Part shown: positions 1 through 7,375 of the stretch, piece after piece
Numbering within the stretch: the stretch's first letter is position 1
Layout of the letters: the number at the start of each line of letters is the position of its first letter
Origin: a bacterium 1XD42-1
Lineage (GTDB): Bacteria > Bacillota > Clostridia > Oscillospirales > Ruminococcaceae
DNA length: 64,000 bases
Assembly (NCBI GenBank): GCA_003612625.1
Contig: RAZJ01000014.1
Coordinates: forward strand, 1 to 64,000
Direction of reading: 5' to 3'
Made by a program: the position numbers and the translations under genes
Notes under the pieces: generated by a model
The model's input: only the letters and a program-made list of their open reading frames with translations
The model's database searches: none
Told to the model about the DNA's origin: nothing

Positions 1-97
1 ACTTGATGTCATCTTTTTGACTTTTGTCTATTTTGCTCTTGCTGTGGATGCTCTTATGTGAACACGTCCTAAGACAGATGATACCGGAGGTGGAACT

Positions 98-1141
98 ATG
101 GGACGAATAAAAGATGAAGCATTTTTCCAGATGGTGCATGACTACCTGAAAATCTATCTTCCCAACCAGATGTGTGCCAGCAGCAATACGGTCAGGGCAT
201 ATCGCACAGCGCTCGACCAGCTCATCGGGTATGCGGCTTCAGCCAGCGGTATTTCCATCAGTGAAGTCACCTTTGGCCTTCTGGACAGCGGCATGGTCAG
301 CGGTTACCTTGACTGGCTTGTTGCAGAGAAAGGATGCTCCGCATCCACAAGGAACCACCGTTTTGCCTGTATCCGTTCTTTTTTCCGTTACGCAGCGGCA
401 GCCAATCCGGAAAATATCGTCCTGCTGGCGGGGCTTGACAGGATTCCCCGGCAGAAGCAGGAAAAATTTTCAGGCGTGGACTATATGAGCGAAACTGCAG
501 TAAAAGCCCTGCTGGAACAGCCTGACACAAAAACACGCCGCGGGGTAAGGGATCAGTTTTTTATGATCCTCATGTATGACAGTGCCGCACGCATACAGGA
601 AATGCTGGATCTGCGGGTCTGTGATATACGTCTTGGGAACACGCCGACAGCGGTGCTGAAAGGGAAAGGTTCCAAAATACGCAGTGTCCCGCTGATGCCG
701 GAAACGATAAACCATTTCCGGAATTATATGAAGCTGTTCCATCCGGACGGGCAGATGCATTCACAGCAGCCGCTTTTTTATGTGGAACAGTGCGGCGCAA
801 GGCATCCCATGTCAGATGACAATGTCAGGAAGTTTCTCCGGCGGTATGGGGCATCAGCAAGGAGGAACTGCCCTGAAGTCCCGGAAAATGTGCATCCGCA
901 TCTCTGGAGACACAGCCGGGCGATGCATCTTTACCAGCACGGCATGGCCCTTTCGCTGATATCCCAGTGGCTTGGGCATTCCAATCTCGAAACCACCCTG
1001 GTCTACGCTTATGCGGATACCGAGCAGAAACGGAGGGCGATCGAAAAATCCATGGGGCGTGATGTGATCGCTGGGGTTGACCTGCCAAAGTACAGCGTCA
1101 GCGATGAGGAAGTTTTGAAAAAGCTGTATGGACTGAAATAG
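98..1141 (+). CDS. Tyrosine recombinase/integrase
   Basis: A 347-residue site-specific recombinase of the phage-integrase/XerC-D class that would cut and rejoin DNA through a phosphotyrosine. The N-terminal SAM-like DNA-binding half covers about residues 10-110. The catalytic set is visible: Arg165 (SAARIQEM), His268-x-x-Arg271 (HLWRHSR), His294 (WLGHSN) and the nucleophile Tyr303 nine residues later. The ATG follows GGAGGTGGAACT at good spacing. It looks intact. It lies outside the lysS-flanking repeats and directly beside a broken serine recombinase, so it probably belongs to a separate insertion, perhaps one member of a recombinase array whose other members lie left of the window. Which element it mobilises cannot be told from here. 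Confidence 0.9.
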   Translation: MGRIKDEAFFQMVHDYLKIYLPNQMCASSNTVRAYRTALDQLIGYAASASGISISEVTFGLLDSGMVSGYLDWLVAEKGCSASTRNHRFACIRSFFRYAAAANPENIVLLAGLDRIPRQKQEKFSGVDYMSETAVKALLEQPDTKTRRGVRDQFFMILMYDSAARIQEMLDLRVCDIRLGNTPTAVLKGKGSKIRSVPLMPETINHFRNYMKLFHPDGQMHSQQPLFYVEQCGARHPMSDDNVRKFLRRYGASARRNCPEVPENVHPHLWRHSRAMHLYQHGMALSLISQWLGHSNLETTLVYAYADTEQKRRAIEKSMGRDVIAGVDLPKYSVSDEEVLKKLYGLK

Positions 1142-1163
1142 CGTCCATAATTATCCCGACTTT

Positions 1164-1778
1164 TTGCGTCAAAACATCTGCATTCGGACGGTCAAATATA
1201 CGGGAAGCTGTACGGCACACTTTATCCGCGAGGAAGTGTTGAAGCAGATAGTGTGGGGCAGGATATTTGACGTGACCGCCCTTTTCTTTGATGACATCAT
1301 GGCTTTCCATGAAATGATGTACGCACAACGCTCTGCCAAAACGGAAAAGGAAATGAAGCGCAGGAAGCGGGAAGTCGGACAGGCGAGGAAGCGGATAGCG
1401 GAACTTGACTGTATCTTCAAGCGGATTTATGAGGACGACATAAGCGGGGCAATCAGCCATGACAGGTTTTTGAAGCTGTCCGCAGAGTATGAAGCGGAAC
1501 AGCGGGAACTGGAAGAAAAGGTCAAGGCAGACCAGCAGGAAGTCGATACCTACGAACAGAACAAGAGCGATTTTGACAGCTTCGCCGCGATTATCCGCAA
1601 GTATGTGGGGATAAAGGAACTCACCCCTGCAATTGTCAATGAATTTATCAAGAAAATCATAGTCCATGCGCCGGAAAAGGTGAACGGGAAACGGGTACAG
1701 AAAGTAGATATTGTTTTCAACTTTGTAGGGGAAATCAATTTCCTTTCTGCCACGCAACCGAAACGGCAAGGTGCATAA
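1164..1778 (+). pseudogene. 3' remnant of a large serine recombinase (DUF4368 end)
   Basis: The translation starts inside a zinc-ribbon stretch (GSCTAHFIREEVL), continues through a long charged coiled coil (about residues 45-135) and ends with the C-terminal domain typical of TnpX/Tn4451-type large serine recombinases (ELTPAIVNEFIKKIIVHAPEK). The N-terminal resolvase domain with the catalytic Ser and the recombinase domain are absent. The apparent TTG start has no good ribosome site. It begins 22 bp after the tyrosine recombinase stop, as if that gene's element had inserted into or deleted the serine recombinase. I infer a non-functional fragment. Confidence 0.75.
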
Positions 1779-1785
1779 GGAAAAT

Positions 1786-1840
1786 GCGCTCGTTGAGCGC
1801 AAGAAAAAACGGTACAGCCCTTGTAATTGGGGCTATACCG
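1786..1840 (+). terminator. Two stem-loops after the serine recombinase remnant
   Basis: A perfect 6-bp stem (1786-1791 with 1795-1800, loop GTT) is followed by an 11-bp stem with one mismatch (1810-1820 with 1830-1840, around GGTACAGCCC and GGGCTATACC). There is no clear T run after the second stem, so terminator function is uncertain; it could be an element-end structure. Confidence 0.45.
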
Positions 1841-1865
1841 CCTAATCTGAAATTACTTCCCTCTA

Positions 1866-1920
1866 ACCGTAAACATTTGATTTTACTGGTTTTCTTTGCC
1901 AAGCGTTTTCATCGTGGGGA
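1866..1920. repeat. Left attachment-site repeat (copy of lysS 3' end)
   Basis: This 55-bp stretch matches 7420-7474 with four mismatches and is identical over 39 bp (1877-1915). Read on the minus strand it encodes the last residues of Lys[13 protein letters not shown] plus stop; beyond 1920 it still encodes a diverged LysS-like stretch (SDVSLF, against RDVLLF in the real gene). This is what an attP carrying a substitute gene end leaves behind after integration at the 3' end of lysS. Confidence 0.85.
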
Positions 1921-1944
1921 ACAGAGAAACATCGGAAATGATGC

Positions 1945-1974
1945 CCTATAAGTTCCTATAAATACCTATATAAC
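1945..1974. repeat. Three tandem 10-bp repeats (CCTATAANNN) beside the left att copy
   Basis: CCTATAAGTT, CCTATAAATA and CCTATATAAC follow one another without a gap, 25 bp inside the element from the left att copy. The 10-bp period places each unit on the same helix face. Position and form resemble arm-type integrase or excisionase sites; that role is inference. Confidence 0.5.
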
Positions 1975-2139
1975 AGAATTTCAGCTACTCTTTTCAACTG
2001 GTAATCCGCTATAAGCATCCAGAAGTTCTCTCTGTGTTGGGCAAATTTTGGGCACGACTTGGGCAAGCTCCGCACATCCCTCTTGCCTTTGAGTACAGTC
2101 ATTATAGCGCAAAAGCAAGGAAAGTTCAACATCTTCCGG

Positions 2140-2168
2140 TTGAAATTTTCCTGCTACAGAGGTATACT
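2140..2168 (+). promoter_or_regulatory. Promoter of the antitoxin/toxin pair
   Basis: TTGAAA (2140-2145), a 17-bp spacer and TATACT (2163-2168) lie about 25 bp before the antitoxin start. This is a near-consensus sigma-A promoter with a short leader. Confidence 0.7.
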
Positions 2169-2193
2169 ATAGATAAGCAGAAAGGCGGTGAAG

Positions 2194-2451
2194 ATGATGA
2201 CAGTATTGAGACAGCAGGCTGTGCAGCTCGTTCAACAGATTCCGGAAGATCAAATGCCAAACATCATCCAATATCTCCATTCCCTCGTAAGAAAAGTTGG
2301 GATTGACCATTCCCTTGAAAGCAAATCTGCTAGTTCTCCAAAAATGAAAGCATTTGGAGAACTAGAGAAAATGGTTAGGTCCGTGCCGGAGCTGGACTAC
2401 AAGAAAGAATTGGAAGACGCGAGGGATGAGAAATATGGTCGTTCTGATTGA
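2194..2451 (+). CDS. Probable antitoxin of a PIN-domain toxin pair
   Basis: A small acidic protein of 85 residues from the ATG at 2194. A GTG at 2188 is in frame, but AAAGGCGG at 2181-2188 sits correctly only for 2194. I see no definite DNA-binding domain; the N-terminal half (RQQAVQLVQQIPEDQM, then a helix ending LHSLVRKVG) resembles DUF2281/VapB-like small antitoxin partners, and the C-terminus is charged and probably disordered, as expected for a toxin-wrapping tail. Its 3' end overlaps the start of the PIN gene by 26 bp, the usual antitoxin-first order with translational coupling. The antitoxin role is inferred from context. Confidence 0.6.
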   Translation: MMTVLRQQAVQLVQQIPEDQMPNIIQYLHSLVRKVGIDHSLESKSASSPKMKAFGELEKMVRSVPELDYKKELEDARDEKYGRSD

Positions 2452-2848
2452 CACAAATGTTGCACTGGACTTTCTGACGGTAAGGCAGCCGTTTTATCAG
2501 AGCGCAAAGGCGATCCTGAAAGCCTGTGCCAGCGATAACGTGCAAGGCTACATTGCTTTTCACTCCCTGCCCAATATCTTCTACATTCTCCGTAAAAGCT
2601 ATACTGATGAGGACAGACGTTCTATGCTGGAAAAACTCTGCCTGATCCTTCGGGTGACAGGAGCAAGCCATGAGAGGGTTTGTGACGCGATTTCGCGGGG
2701 CGAATTTTCGGACTTTGAAGACTGTCTGCAAGATGAATGTGCGCAGGAAGTATCCGCAGATTATATTGTGACGAGAAATGTTGATGACTTCAATCATTCT
2801 CGTGTTCAGGCAATTACTCCAGAGGAATTTCTACAGCGCGATATTTAA
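2426..2848 (+). CDS. PIN-domain toxin (VapC-like ribonuclease)
   Basis: A 140-residue PIN-domain protein. The opening strand with the first metal-binding Asp (VVLIDTNVALDF), a central acidic run (FSDFEDCLQDECA) and the closing motif (YIVTRNVDDF) give the acidic pocket that binds Mg in VapC-like endoribonucleases, which cut RNA when the antitoxin is lost. A start three codons in (ATG at 2435) is also possible. It is co-transcribed with and overlaps the preceding small gene, and it is followed by a strong terminator. Such modules often stabilise integrated elements; that fits its place inside the lysS-flanked segment. Confidence 0.8.
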   Translation: MRNMVVLIDTNVALDFLTVRQPFYQSAKAILKACASDNVQGYIAFHSLPNIFYILRKSYTDEDRRSMLEKLCLILRVTGASHERVCDAISRGEFSDFEDCLQDECAQEVSADYIVTRNVDDFNHSRVQAITPEEFLQRDI

Positions 2849-2864
2849 TCAAGTAGCTGCAAAG

Positions 2865-2909
2865 TCTCCCTGTGCCGCCTTCAAAGCGGCACGGGGAGAT
2901 TATTTTTTA
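2865..2909 (+). terminator. Terminator of the toxin/antitoxin operon
   Basis: A 14-bp stem (2865-2878 with 2886-2899, one G-U position) with loop CTTCAAA is followed by TTATTTTTT. It also separates the convergent XRE gene. Confidence 0.85.
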
Positions 2910-2927
2910 TGAAAGCAGAGATTTTGA

Positions 2928-3248
2928 TTAGATTGTCTCAATGAGGCAGTCAAGAATAGCTTCAATCTTGTTCTGCTTCTCCAAGTCCAGCCCTCCCAGC
3001 TTCTCCGCCAAAGGTGTCCATCGAATGGGAGTATCCACCGCAACGTAGGCTGACAGGATGGCATCAGCTCCGGTTCCAAGGGCGTTGCAGATGTCAATCA
3101 AGGTAGGCAGGGCTGGCATCAGTAACCCACGTTCAATCCGTGAGATCGAGTTAGAGGCCACATCCGTTATCTCCGCAAGCTGCTCCTGGGTCATGCCTCT
3201 CTCCTTGCGTATGCGCTGTATGGCCTGTCCTCCCTGCTTGAAGTCCAC
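2928..3248 (-). CDS. XRE-family helix-turn-helix regulator
   Basis: A 106-residue Cro/C1-type DNA-binding protein. The HTH covers about residues 10-65 (MTQEQLAEITDVASNSISRIE), where Gln, Ser and Arg of the recognition helix are seen. The C-terminal third is a short helix pair likely used for dimerisation. It is convergent with the toxin operon and divergent from the broken SLOG gene, whose promoter region it may control. XRE regulators of this size are typical controllers of ICE and phage modules; the target here is unknown. Confidence 0.8.
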   Translation of the reverse strand: MDFKQGGQAIQRIRKERGMTQEQLAEITDVASNSISRIERGLLMPALPTLIDICNALGTGADAILSAYVAVDTPIRWTPLAEKLGGLDLEKQNKIEAILDCLIETI

Positions 3249-3318
3249 CGCTATCCCTCCTGCGTCGATATTTCACCCATATTATGAGCGAACTAGACGT
3301 GTTAATTCCAGAACGCTA

Positions 3319-3347
3319 TGGACAAAACTCGACGCATAGAGTATAAT
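3319..3347 (+). promoter_or_regulatory. Promoter in front of the SLOG pseudogene
   Basis: TGGACA (3319-3324), 17-bp spacer, TATAAT (3342-3347); the ATG follows at 3378 after GCGGAGGT. Confidence 0.55.
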
Positions 3348-3377
3348 TAGATGCAACTCTTTGCGGAGGTGGATCTT

Positions 3378-3531
3378 ATGCTGGATAACTCCTGCGCCTT
3401 CACGGGCCATCGGCCACACAAGCTGCCGTGGCGGTACTGCGGCTACTGTCCGATACGCTCGGAAGCTGGGCAGAGGAATCATCATTCTCAATCCGATCAC
3501 GCTCGAAGCCGCCGAGGATCAAGCCGGATGA
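3378..3531 (+). pseudogene. SLOG-fold (DUF1273-like) gene with internal deletion
   Basis: The ATG at 3378 follows a good ribosome site and opens with CAFTGHRPHKLPW, the N-terminal signature of DUF1273/YoqJ-like SLOG proteins. After about 18 codons the reading frame changes, and the next frame carries the family's C-terminal part (GTAATVRYARKLGRGIIILN) up to a TGA at 3529. The roughly 100 central residues are missing. The simplest reading is an internal deletion that joined the two ends out of frame. SLOG proteins are thought to bind nucleotide-derived ligands; this copy should be dead. Confidence 0.65.
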
Positions 3532-3725
3532 GCGGTAGTCATAAGTATATATTCTTTCAGTGCATGAGCACCGTATGCCACTCAGGGGTTGTGCAAACTG
3601 CACAATGAAATCTATAATATATAATTGAACGAGTTTTTGTGCATATTCCCTACAAACTTCCTTTACAGGGCTTTACAACCCCCGCCTCATGCACTACAAT
3701 ACGGGTTCATATGGAGGTTACAGAC
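3532..3725. other. Short intergenic stretch
   Basis: No gene recognised. It is AT-rich around 3605-3630 and ends with GGAGGT, the ribosome site of the next gene. Confidence 0.4.
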
Positions 3726-3944
3726 ATGAGTATTGACAAGAATAGTACCATCAGCGAAAGTAGGTTCTCTTCGGAGGACTTCAGAATCCAACTCACCGAT
3801 CCCATGCTTTATGATAGGCTACATACGCTCTCGGCTGAATATTCGGTATCAGTAGAGATGTTGGTCAACGTTGCTGTGAAGCGGCTGGTGGAAGATGTTG
3901 ACTTTGTAAGGAGCCTGCGCACTGGAAAGATCAAAGGAGCGTAG
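3726..3944 (+). CDS. Small CopG/ribbon-helix-helix-like protein
   Basis: A 72-residue protein whose ATG at 3726 follows TGGAGGTTACAGAC. After a polar N-terminus, about residues 28-60 (LHTLSAEYSVSVEMLVNVAV) form a strand-free helix-turn-helix pattern seen in short RHH or Arc-like proteins of mobile elements. I do not recognise a named family. It ends 4 bp from the convergent XRE gene. A regulatory or plasmid-maintenance role is only a guess. Confidence 0.55.
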   Translation: MSIDKNSTISESRFSSEDFRIQLTDPMLYDRLHTLSAEYSVSVEMLVNVAVKRLVEDVDFVRSLRTGKIKGA

Positions 3945-3948
3945 TCCC

Positions 3949-4287
3949 CTACGCCCCTTCCGTATCATCAAAGTATGAGAAGATCGTCCGCAGTACGTTG
4001 ATTGCCATTTGCTTGCGCTCCAATGGCTGCTGGTCTACGATCTGCTTGAACTGCTCCATGATGTTGGCGTCACTGTCAGACACGGAGTCAGCCAGCAGGT
4101 AGTCCACTGTCACGCCAAGACGGTTGACGAGCCGCACCAGTGTATCCAGCGTAAGGCTCCGCTCCCCGCGCTCAATGGCTCCCATGTAGGTGTCGGATAT
4201 GTCCACGTCCTCTGCAAGCTGGGCCTGGGTGAGATGCAGCCGCAGGCGTTCTTCTCTGATTCGATTTCCTAACCTCTTATAGTCCAT
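3949..4287 (-). CDS. XRE-family regulator
   Basis: A 112-residue Cro/C1-type repressor-like protein. The HTH is clear at about residues 10-65 (LTQAQLAEDVDISDTYMGAI), followed by a dimerisation helix (MEQFKQIVDQQPLERKQMA). It matches the small XRE regulators common in clostridial ICEs that control conjugation or excision genes. Upstream lies a pair of direct repeats that could be its operators. The second XRE gene at 2928-3248 is diverged from it and not a recent copy. Confidence 0.8.
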   Translation of the reverse strand: MDYKRLGNRIREERLRLHLTQAQLAEDVDISDTYMGAIERGERSLTLDTLVRLVNRLGVTVDYLLADSVSDSDANIMEQFKQIVDQQPLERKQMAINVLRTIFSYFDDTEGA

Positions 4288-4337
4288 ATCATCACCCCAC
4301 GACTATTGTACCCAGGGAAGGCGATACAAAGAAACAT

Positions 4338-4371
4338 CTGATAGAGGTATTTACATTGACTAACAGAGGTG
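4338..4371. promoter_or_regulatory. Direct-repeat pair upstream of the XRE gene, candidate operators
   Basis: CTGATAGAGGTA (4338-4349) and CTAACAGAGGTG (4360-4371) match at 9 of 12 positions and start 22 bp apart, about two helical turns. They lie 50-85 bp upstream of the XRE start. Confidence 0.4.
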
Positions 4372-4436
4372 TTCGTGGTATGATTACTTATCTCCTTCCT
4401 GCTTTTATCGCTGTAAATAAACATTAAATATAATAC

Positions 4437-6491
4437 TTAATTTTGACTCATACTAATTTCTTTTAAATTACATCTTTTAGCTGGCAAGCTATATTTCTTA
4501 TATTTATATAAAATATATCCTGCAAAACTATTTTCATGTGTAGAGATTAGTAATTGTATATCCGGGAACTCTGTTCTCATCAACTCAACAAACGAAACTA
4601 TATTTAAATCATCCATACATTGAACCGGATCATCAATAAGCATTATGTTCAATCCTTCATTTACGAAAATTTTGTGTAATGCCAACGAAAATGCTAACAA
4701 AATACCTGATAATTGTCCAGAACTCATAGTATATAATACATCATGTTCCTCATTAGGAGTCGTAAATCTAATAGAATTCAATTCCTCTTTTCCATCTTTA
4801 TCTCGAATGAGGATACCTTGACCTCCTTGATAAGATTGTAAAATTCTAGCACTGTAAATATAAAAGGGAATTTCAATCTGCGAAATTATATTCCCTTGAT
4901 ACTTATCAATACTAGCCTTCCAATCTTTCATATATTGATTAAGTTTTTTACTAACTTCTTTTTCAAGACATTCCTTTTGACGTTTTAACCGTTCAACCTG
5001 CTTTGTCTTTTCCCTCTCTTGCAAAGCAAATTTGTATTTTAGAAATATCGCTTTTTCTGATATATCCGTTTCCTTTAGTTCTGCAATATCTCCTATTGAG
5101 AAGAAATAATCTGTTAAAATAGTGTCGAATTGATATTGAGTCTTCTTCTGATAATATTCTTCTGGAAGAATACATATCGTTTCTTTTATAATATCTTGAA
5201 TTTGTTGAATATCCTTTTCAATACTATCTACAGAATTTTCTTTCGACATATTAATTTCAAAAGCATTATTCTTTAAAAATTGTTCTATGTATTTATGTTT
5301 TTCAATAATATCACTTTCTTCAAATTCCATAAAAGAGCTAAGCAAAACATCTTTCTCCAACTCGGAAATCAGTAACTCTGCATTACTCCAAACGTTTTTC
5401 ATAAATATTTCACGAATCTCATCAATAGTATCCTTCATTTGTTTTCCCGCTGTTCCAAGCAGAGAATTCACGTCTTCGGTTGTTTTTTCAATATTCTTTG
5501 ATAGTTGTTCCTTTTCTTTCCAATCATAACCACAATAAGGGCATATCCCCTCCCCTAAAATCGTTTCATCATCGGAAATTTTAATTAACTGTTCACGCAT
5601 TCTAATTAATTCGTTTATTGATTGTTGTGTTTCATGAATATTCTTTTCAATCTGCCGATACTCTAAAACCTTTTGAACTAAGTTTTCACAAACCTCTGGT
5701 TTATTTACATACCCTCCTAATTGTCGATATTCTATATTTATAAAATCTAATTTCTTTACTTTTTTAGCTTCATCTTTTAAAAACAATAGCTTTTGCTTTT
5801 TTTCTATATATTTTTCTATATCAGCCTGTATCTTCTCAACAATAATATATGCCTTTAATCGTGTTTCTAGCATTGCATCATTTAAAAAGTTATTATATTT
5901 AATATTTTTGAAATCATTTTCTAAATTTTCTCTGTTTAAGACAATTTCTCTAATTCCGTTTAATATATGTAATATCTGATCCAATGATTCTTTTGTCGAA
6001 ATAACCGGATTCTCAACATCCCATACAATATCCTTTTTAAACAGTTTTTTATATTTTGCTTGTGCGCCTGGAATATTTTCCAAATCCTTACATAAACTAC
6101 TTTCTATTTCTTTTATCTGTTTTTCCAAATAATCTGTTAATTCTCCTACTCTTTTTCTTGCCTGTCTTATATTTACAAGCTTTTGTTTTTCATCCTCAAT
6201 TTGAAATAATGAATTAATACTGCCCATTCGACCAGATTCATTATTTTTAAAATAATCAAGCCTATCTTCCTGCTGAATATAATATAGCAAAGTATATAAC
6301 GTCTGAGATGTATCCCCAAAGAATTTTTTTTGCATTTCTTCTAATTCTTTTAAATCAATCAAATTATCATCTGTATACTCCACATCTTCAAAATCTGTGA
6401 TTAAATACGTTTTCGTAACCTCTTTTATTTTTTTAGGATTGTTTTCAGTAGAACTATTCGCTTCCTCATGCCCCTCTATTTTTTTTACCAA
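4437..6491 (-). CDS. SMC/Rad50-like ATPase lacking its P-loop end
   Basis: A 684-residue SMC/Rad50-type protein. The C-terminal ATPase lobe is complete: signature motif MSSGQLSGILLAF, Walker B with catalytic acidics (LNIMLIDDPVQCMDD) and the switch His (STHE). Two long coiled coils flank a single CxxC hook (CPYCGYDW). The N-terminal lobe with Walker A is missing; the protein starts near the Q-loop region (YTLLYYIQQEDRLDYF). The start is a weak TTG inside a parB fragment. The gene is strikingly AT-rich against its neighbours, a sign of transfer. Full-length relatives act in DNA repair or anti-phage systems; this copy was probably truncated when it joined parB, and may be inactive unless it pairs with another ATPase. 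Confidence 0.75.
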   Translation of the reverse strand: MVKKIEGHEEANSSTENNPKKIKEVTKTYLITDFEDVEYTDDNLIDLKELEEMQKKFFGDTSQTLYTLLYYIQQEDRLDYFKNNESGRMGSINSLFQIEDEKQKLVNIRQARKRVGELTDYLEKQIKEIESSLCKDLENIPGAQAKYKKLFKKDIVWDVENPVISTKESLDQILHILNGIREIVLNRENLENDFKNIKYNNFLNDAMLETRLKAYIIVEKIQADIEKYIEKKQKLLFLKDEAKKVKKLDFINIEYRQLGGYVNKPEVCENLVQKVLEYRQIEKNIHETQQSINELIRMREQLIKISDDETILGEGICPYCGYDWKEKEQLSKNIEKTTEDVNSLLGTAGKQMKDTIDEIREIFMKNVWSNAELLISELEKDVLLSSFMEFEESDIIEKHKYIEQFLKNNAFEINMSKENSVDSIEKDIQQIQDIIKETICILPEEYYQKKTQYQFDTILTDYFFSIGDIAELKETDISEKAIFLKYKFALQEREKTKQVERLKRQKECLEKEVSKKLNQYMKDWKASIDKYQGNIISQIEIPFYIYSARILQSYQGGQGILIRDKDGKEELNSIRFTTPNEEHDVLYTMSSGQLSGILLAFSLALHKIFVNEGLNIMLIDDPVQCMDDLNIVSFVELMRTEFPDIQLLISTHENSFAGYILYKYKKYSLPAKRCNLKEISMSQN

Positions 6492-6600
6492 TACAAATCT
6501 GCTCTACCCCGTTTTCCTGTGCGGCACTCCCGCCGAACAAATCATCAAAACTTTCCAGAGCAACCTTTGATGCGCTTCTTGATTTTATATTACTGCCCAT
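6466..6600 (-). pseudogene. parB: ParB N-terminal fragment
   Basis: The ATG at 6600 overlaps the parA stop, as in intact parAB operons of ICEs. It encodes MGSNIKSRSASKVALESFDD and then LFGG, the usual N-terminus of ICE-borne ParB. After about 37 residues the frame runs into unrelated sequence and stops at 6466. The nuclease-like, HTH and dimerisation parts are gone. The ATPase ORF begins within this fragment in another frame. Confidence 0.7.
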
Positions 6601-6756
6601 CTGCAAGCACCTCCTTTGTCAGAGAATCATAAGCTGACGCCACTTTCCCCTTTGGATCATGCTTGTAGATGCTGACACCCTCCGCTGAAATTTCCGCCGC
6701 CCGGACAGAAATGGGAATGACATTGGCAAATATCCTTACCCGGCTTCCATAACCTT
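6590..6756 (-). pseudogene. parA: ParA C-terminal fragment
   Basis: About 54 codons encode the end of a ParA/Soj-type partition ATPase (IPISVRAAEISAEGVSIYKH, then a Lys-rich helix to the stop at 6590). Walker A and B are absent. Its left side (GYGSRVRIF) abuts the DUF6075 stop codon, so the body of parA was deleted or replaced. Together with the parB piece it marks the remains of an ICE partition operon. Confidence 0.65.
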
Positions 6757-6761
6757 TAACA

Positions 6762-7223
6762 TCAGTCCCGTCCTCCGAACATGGCGTACAGATCGTGGTT
6801 ATACGTTGCGTATTCCGGATACCGAATCTGTATTGCCTGCCAAAAATAGGGCGCATAGGCACAGCAGAACAGTTCCTCCACTGTGTACCGTCTGCACTCG
6901 TCCACCTGTTCCTCCGCATCATCATAGTCAAGGACGCTCGGCGTACCGTTGCAGTAAAGGTTAAACGCCATCCTGACCACTCTCACGCTCCCGCTGGTCT
7001 GCCAGCCTTCATGCAGGCATTCCGTTTTCACGCAGCCTGTCTTAAAATCATAAATACTTTTGATATTTCTTCTTGTGTCATCGCTAATACCAAGACAATA
7101 TACAAATGCCTTGTGGTATACGTCCTGATACCTGACCTCTTTCAATTTCTCGTAGTAGAATTTTTCATGTGCATCGCTGATAAAAATAATCGCTTTCTCT
7201 GCTCCTAACGCTGTACTACCCAT
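6762..7223 (-). CDS. DUF6075-like protein
   Basis: A 153-residue soluble protein starting at the third of three nearby ATGs; GGAGG at 7232-7236 is spaced 8 bp from 7223. The pattern YHKAFVYCLGISDDTRRNI, GWQTSGS and APYFWQAIQIRYPEYATY is what I recall from DUF6075, a family found in clostridial mobile elements and defence-rich regions. Function is unknown; no catalytic motif is obvious. Its 3' end meets the parA scar directly. Codon use and GC resemble the chromosome more than the AT-rich ATPase does. Confidence 0.6.
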   Translation of the reverse strand: MGSTALGAEKAIIFISDAHEKFYYEKLKEVRYQDVYHKAFVYCLGISDDTRRNIKSIYDFKTGCVKTECLHEGWQTSGSVRVVRMAFNLYCNGTPSVLDYDDAEEQVDECRRYTVEELFCCAYAPYFWQAIQIRYPEYATYNHDLYAMFGGRD

Positions 7224-7375
7224 GTTCATTTCCTCCATTTCTTATTTTGTTTTTGACCATAACAAAAGGACACTTCCCTAAAATTTTCTTTTAGAAAAAT
7301 GTCCTTATCGTACAAAATATTGAATTGGATTTATGAGTACAACTATTCATTAACGCTCATTATTCTTTGTTATGC

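Larger units (their letters stand above)
1921..2187. other. Element left end, no intact gene
   Basis: Together with the att copy this leaves about 400 bp without a convincing gene. It holds the diverged lysS codons, the tandem repeats and the promoter of the toxin/antitoxin pair. An open minus frame at 1981-2166 has no start codon or ribosome site and matches no family I recognise. Confidence 0.5.

Noticed and set aside
1-97. Possible end of an upstream recombinase gene
   Set aside because: Too short to identify any family; only the ribosome site of the next gene is certain.
1981-2166. Minus-strand open frame of about 60 codons ending ELLDAYSGLPVEKSS
   Set aside because: It looks gene-like in composition but has no start codon or ribosome site and overlaps the toxin/antitoxin promoter. 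Perhaps the tail of a lost gene; not strong enough to list.
3284-3346. Short frame MSELDVLIPERYGQNSTHRV between the XRE gene and the SLOG pseudogene
   Set aside because: No ribosome site, 20 codons, and it covers a promoter; coding is unlikely.
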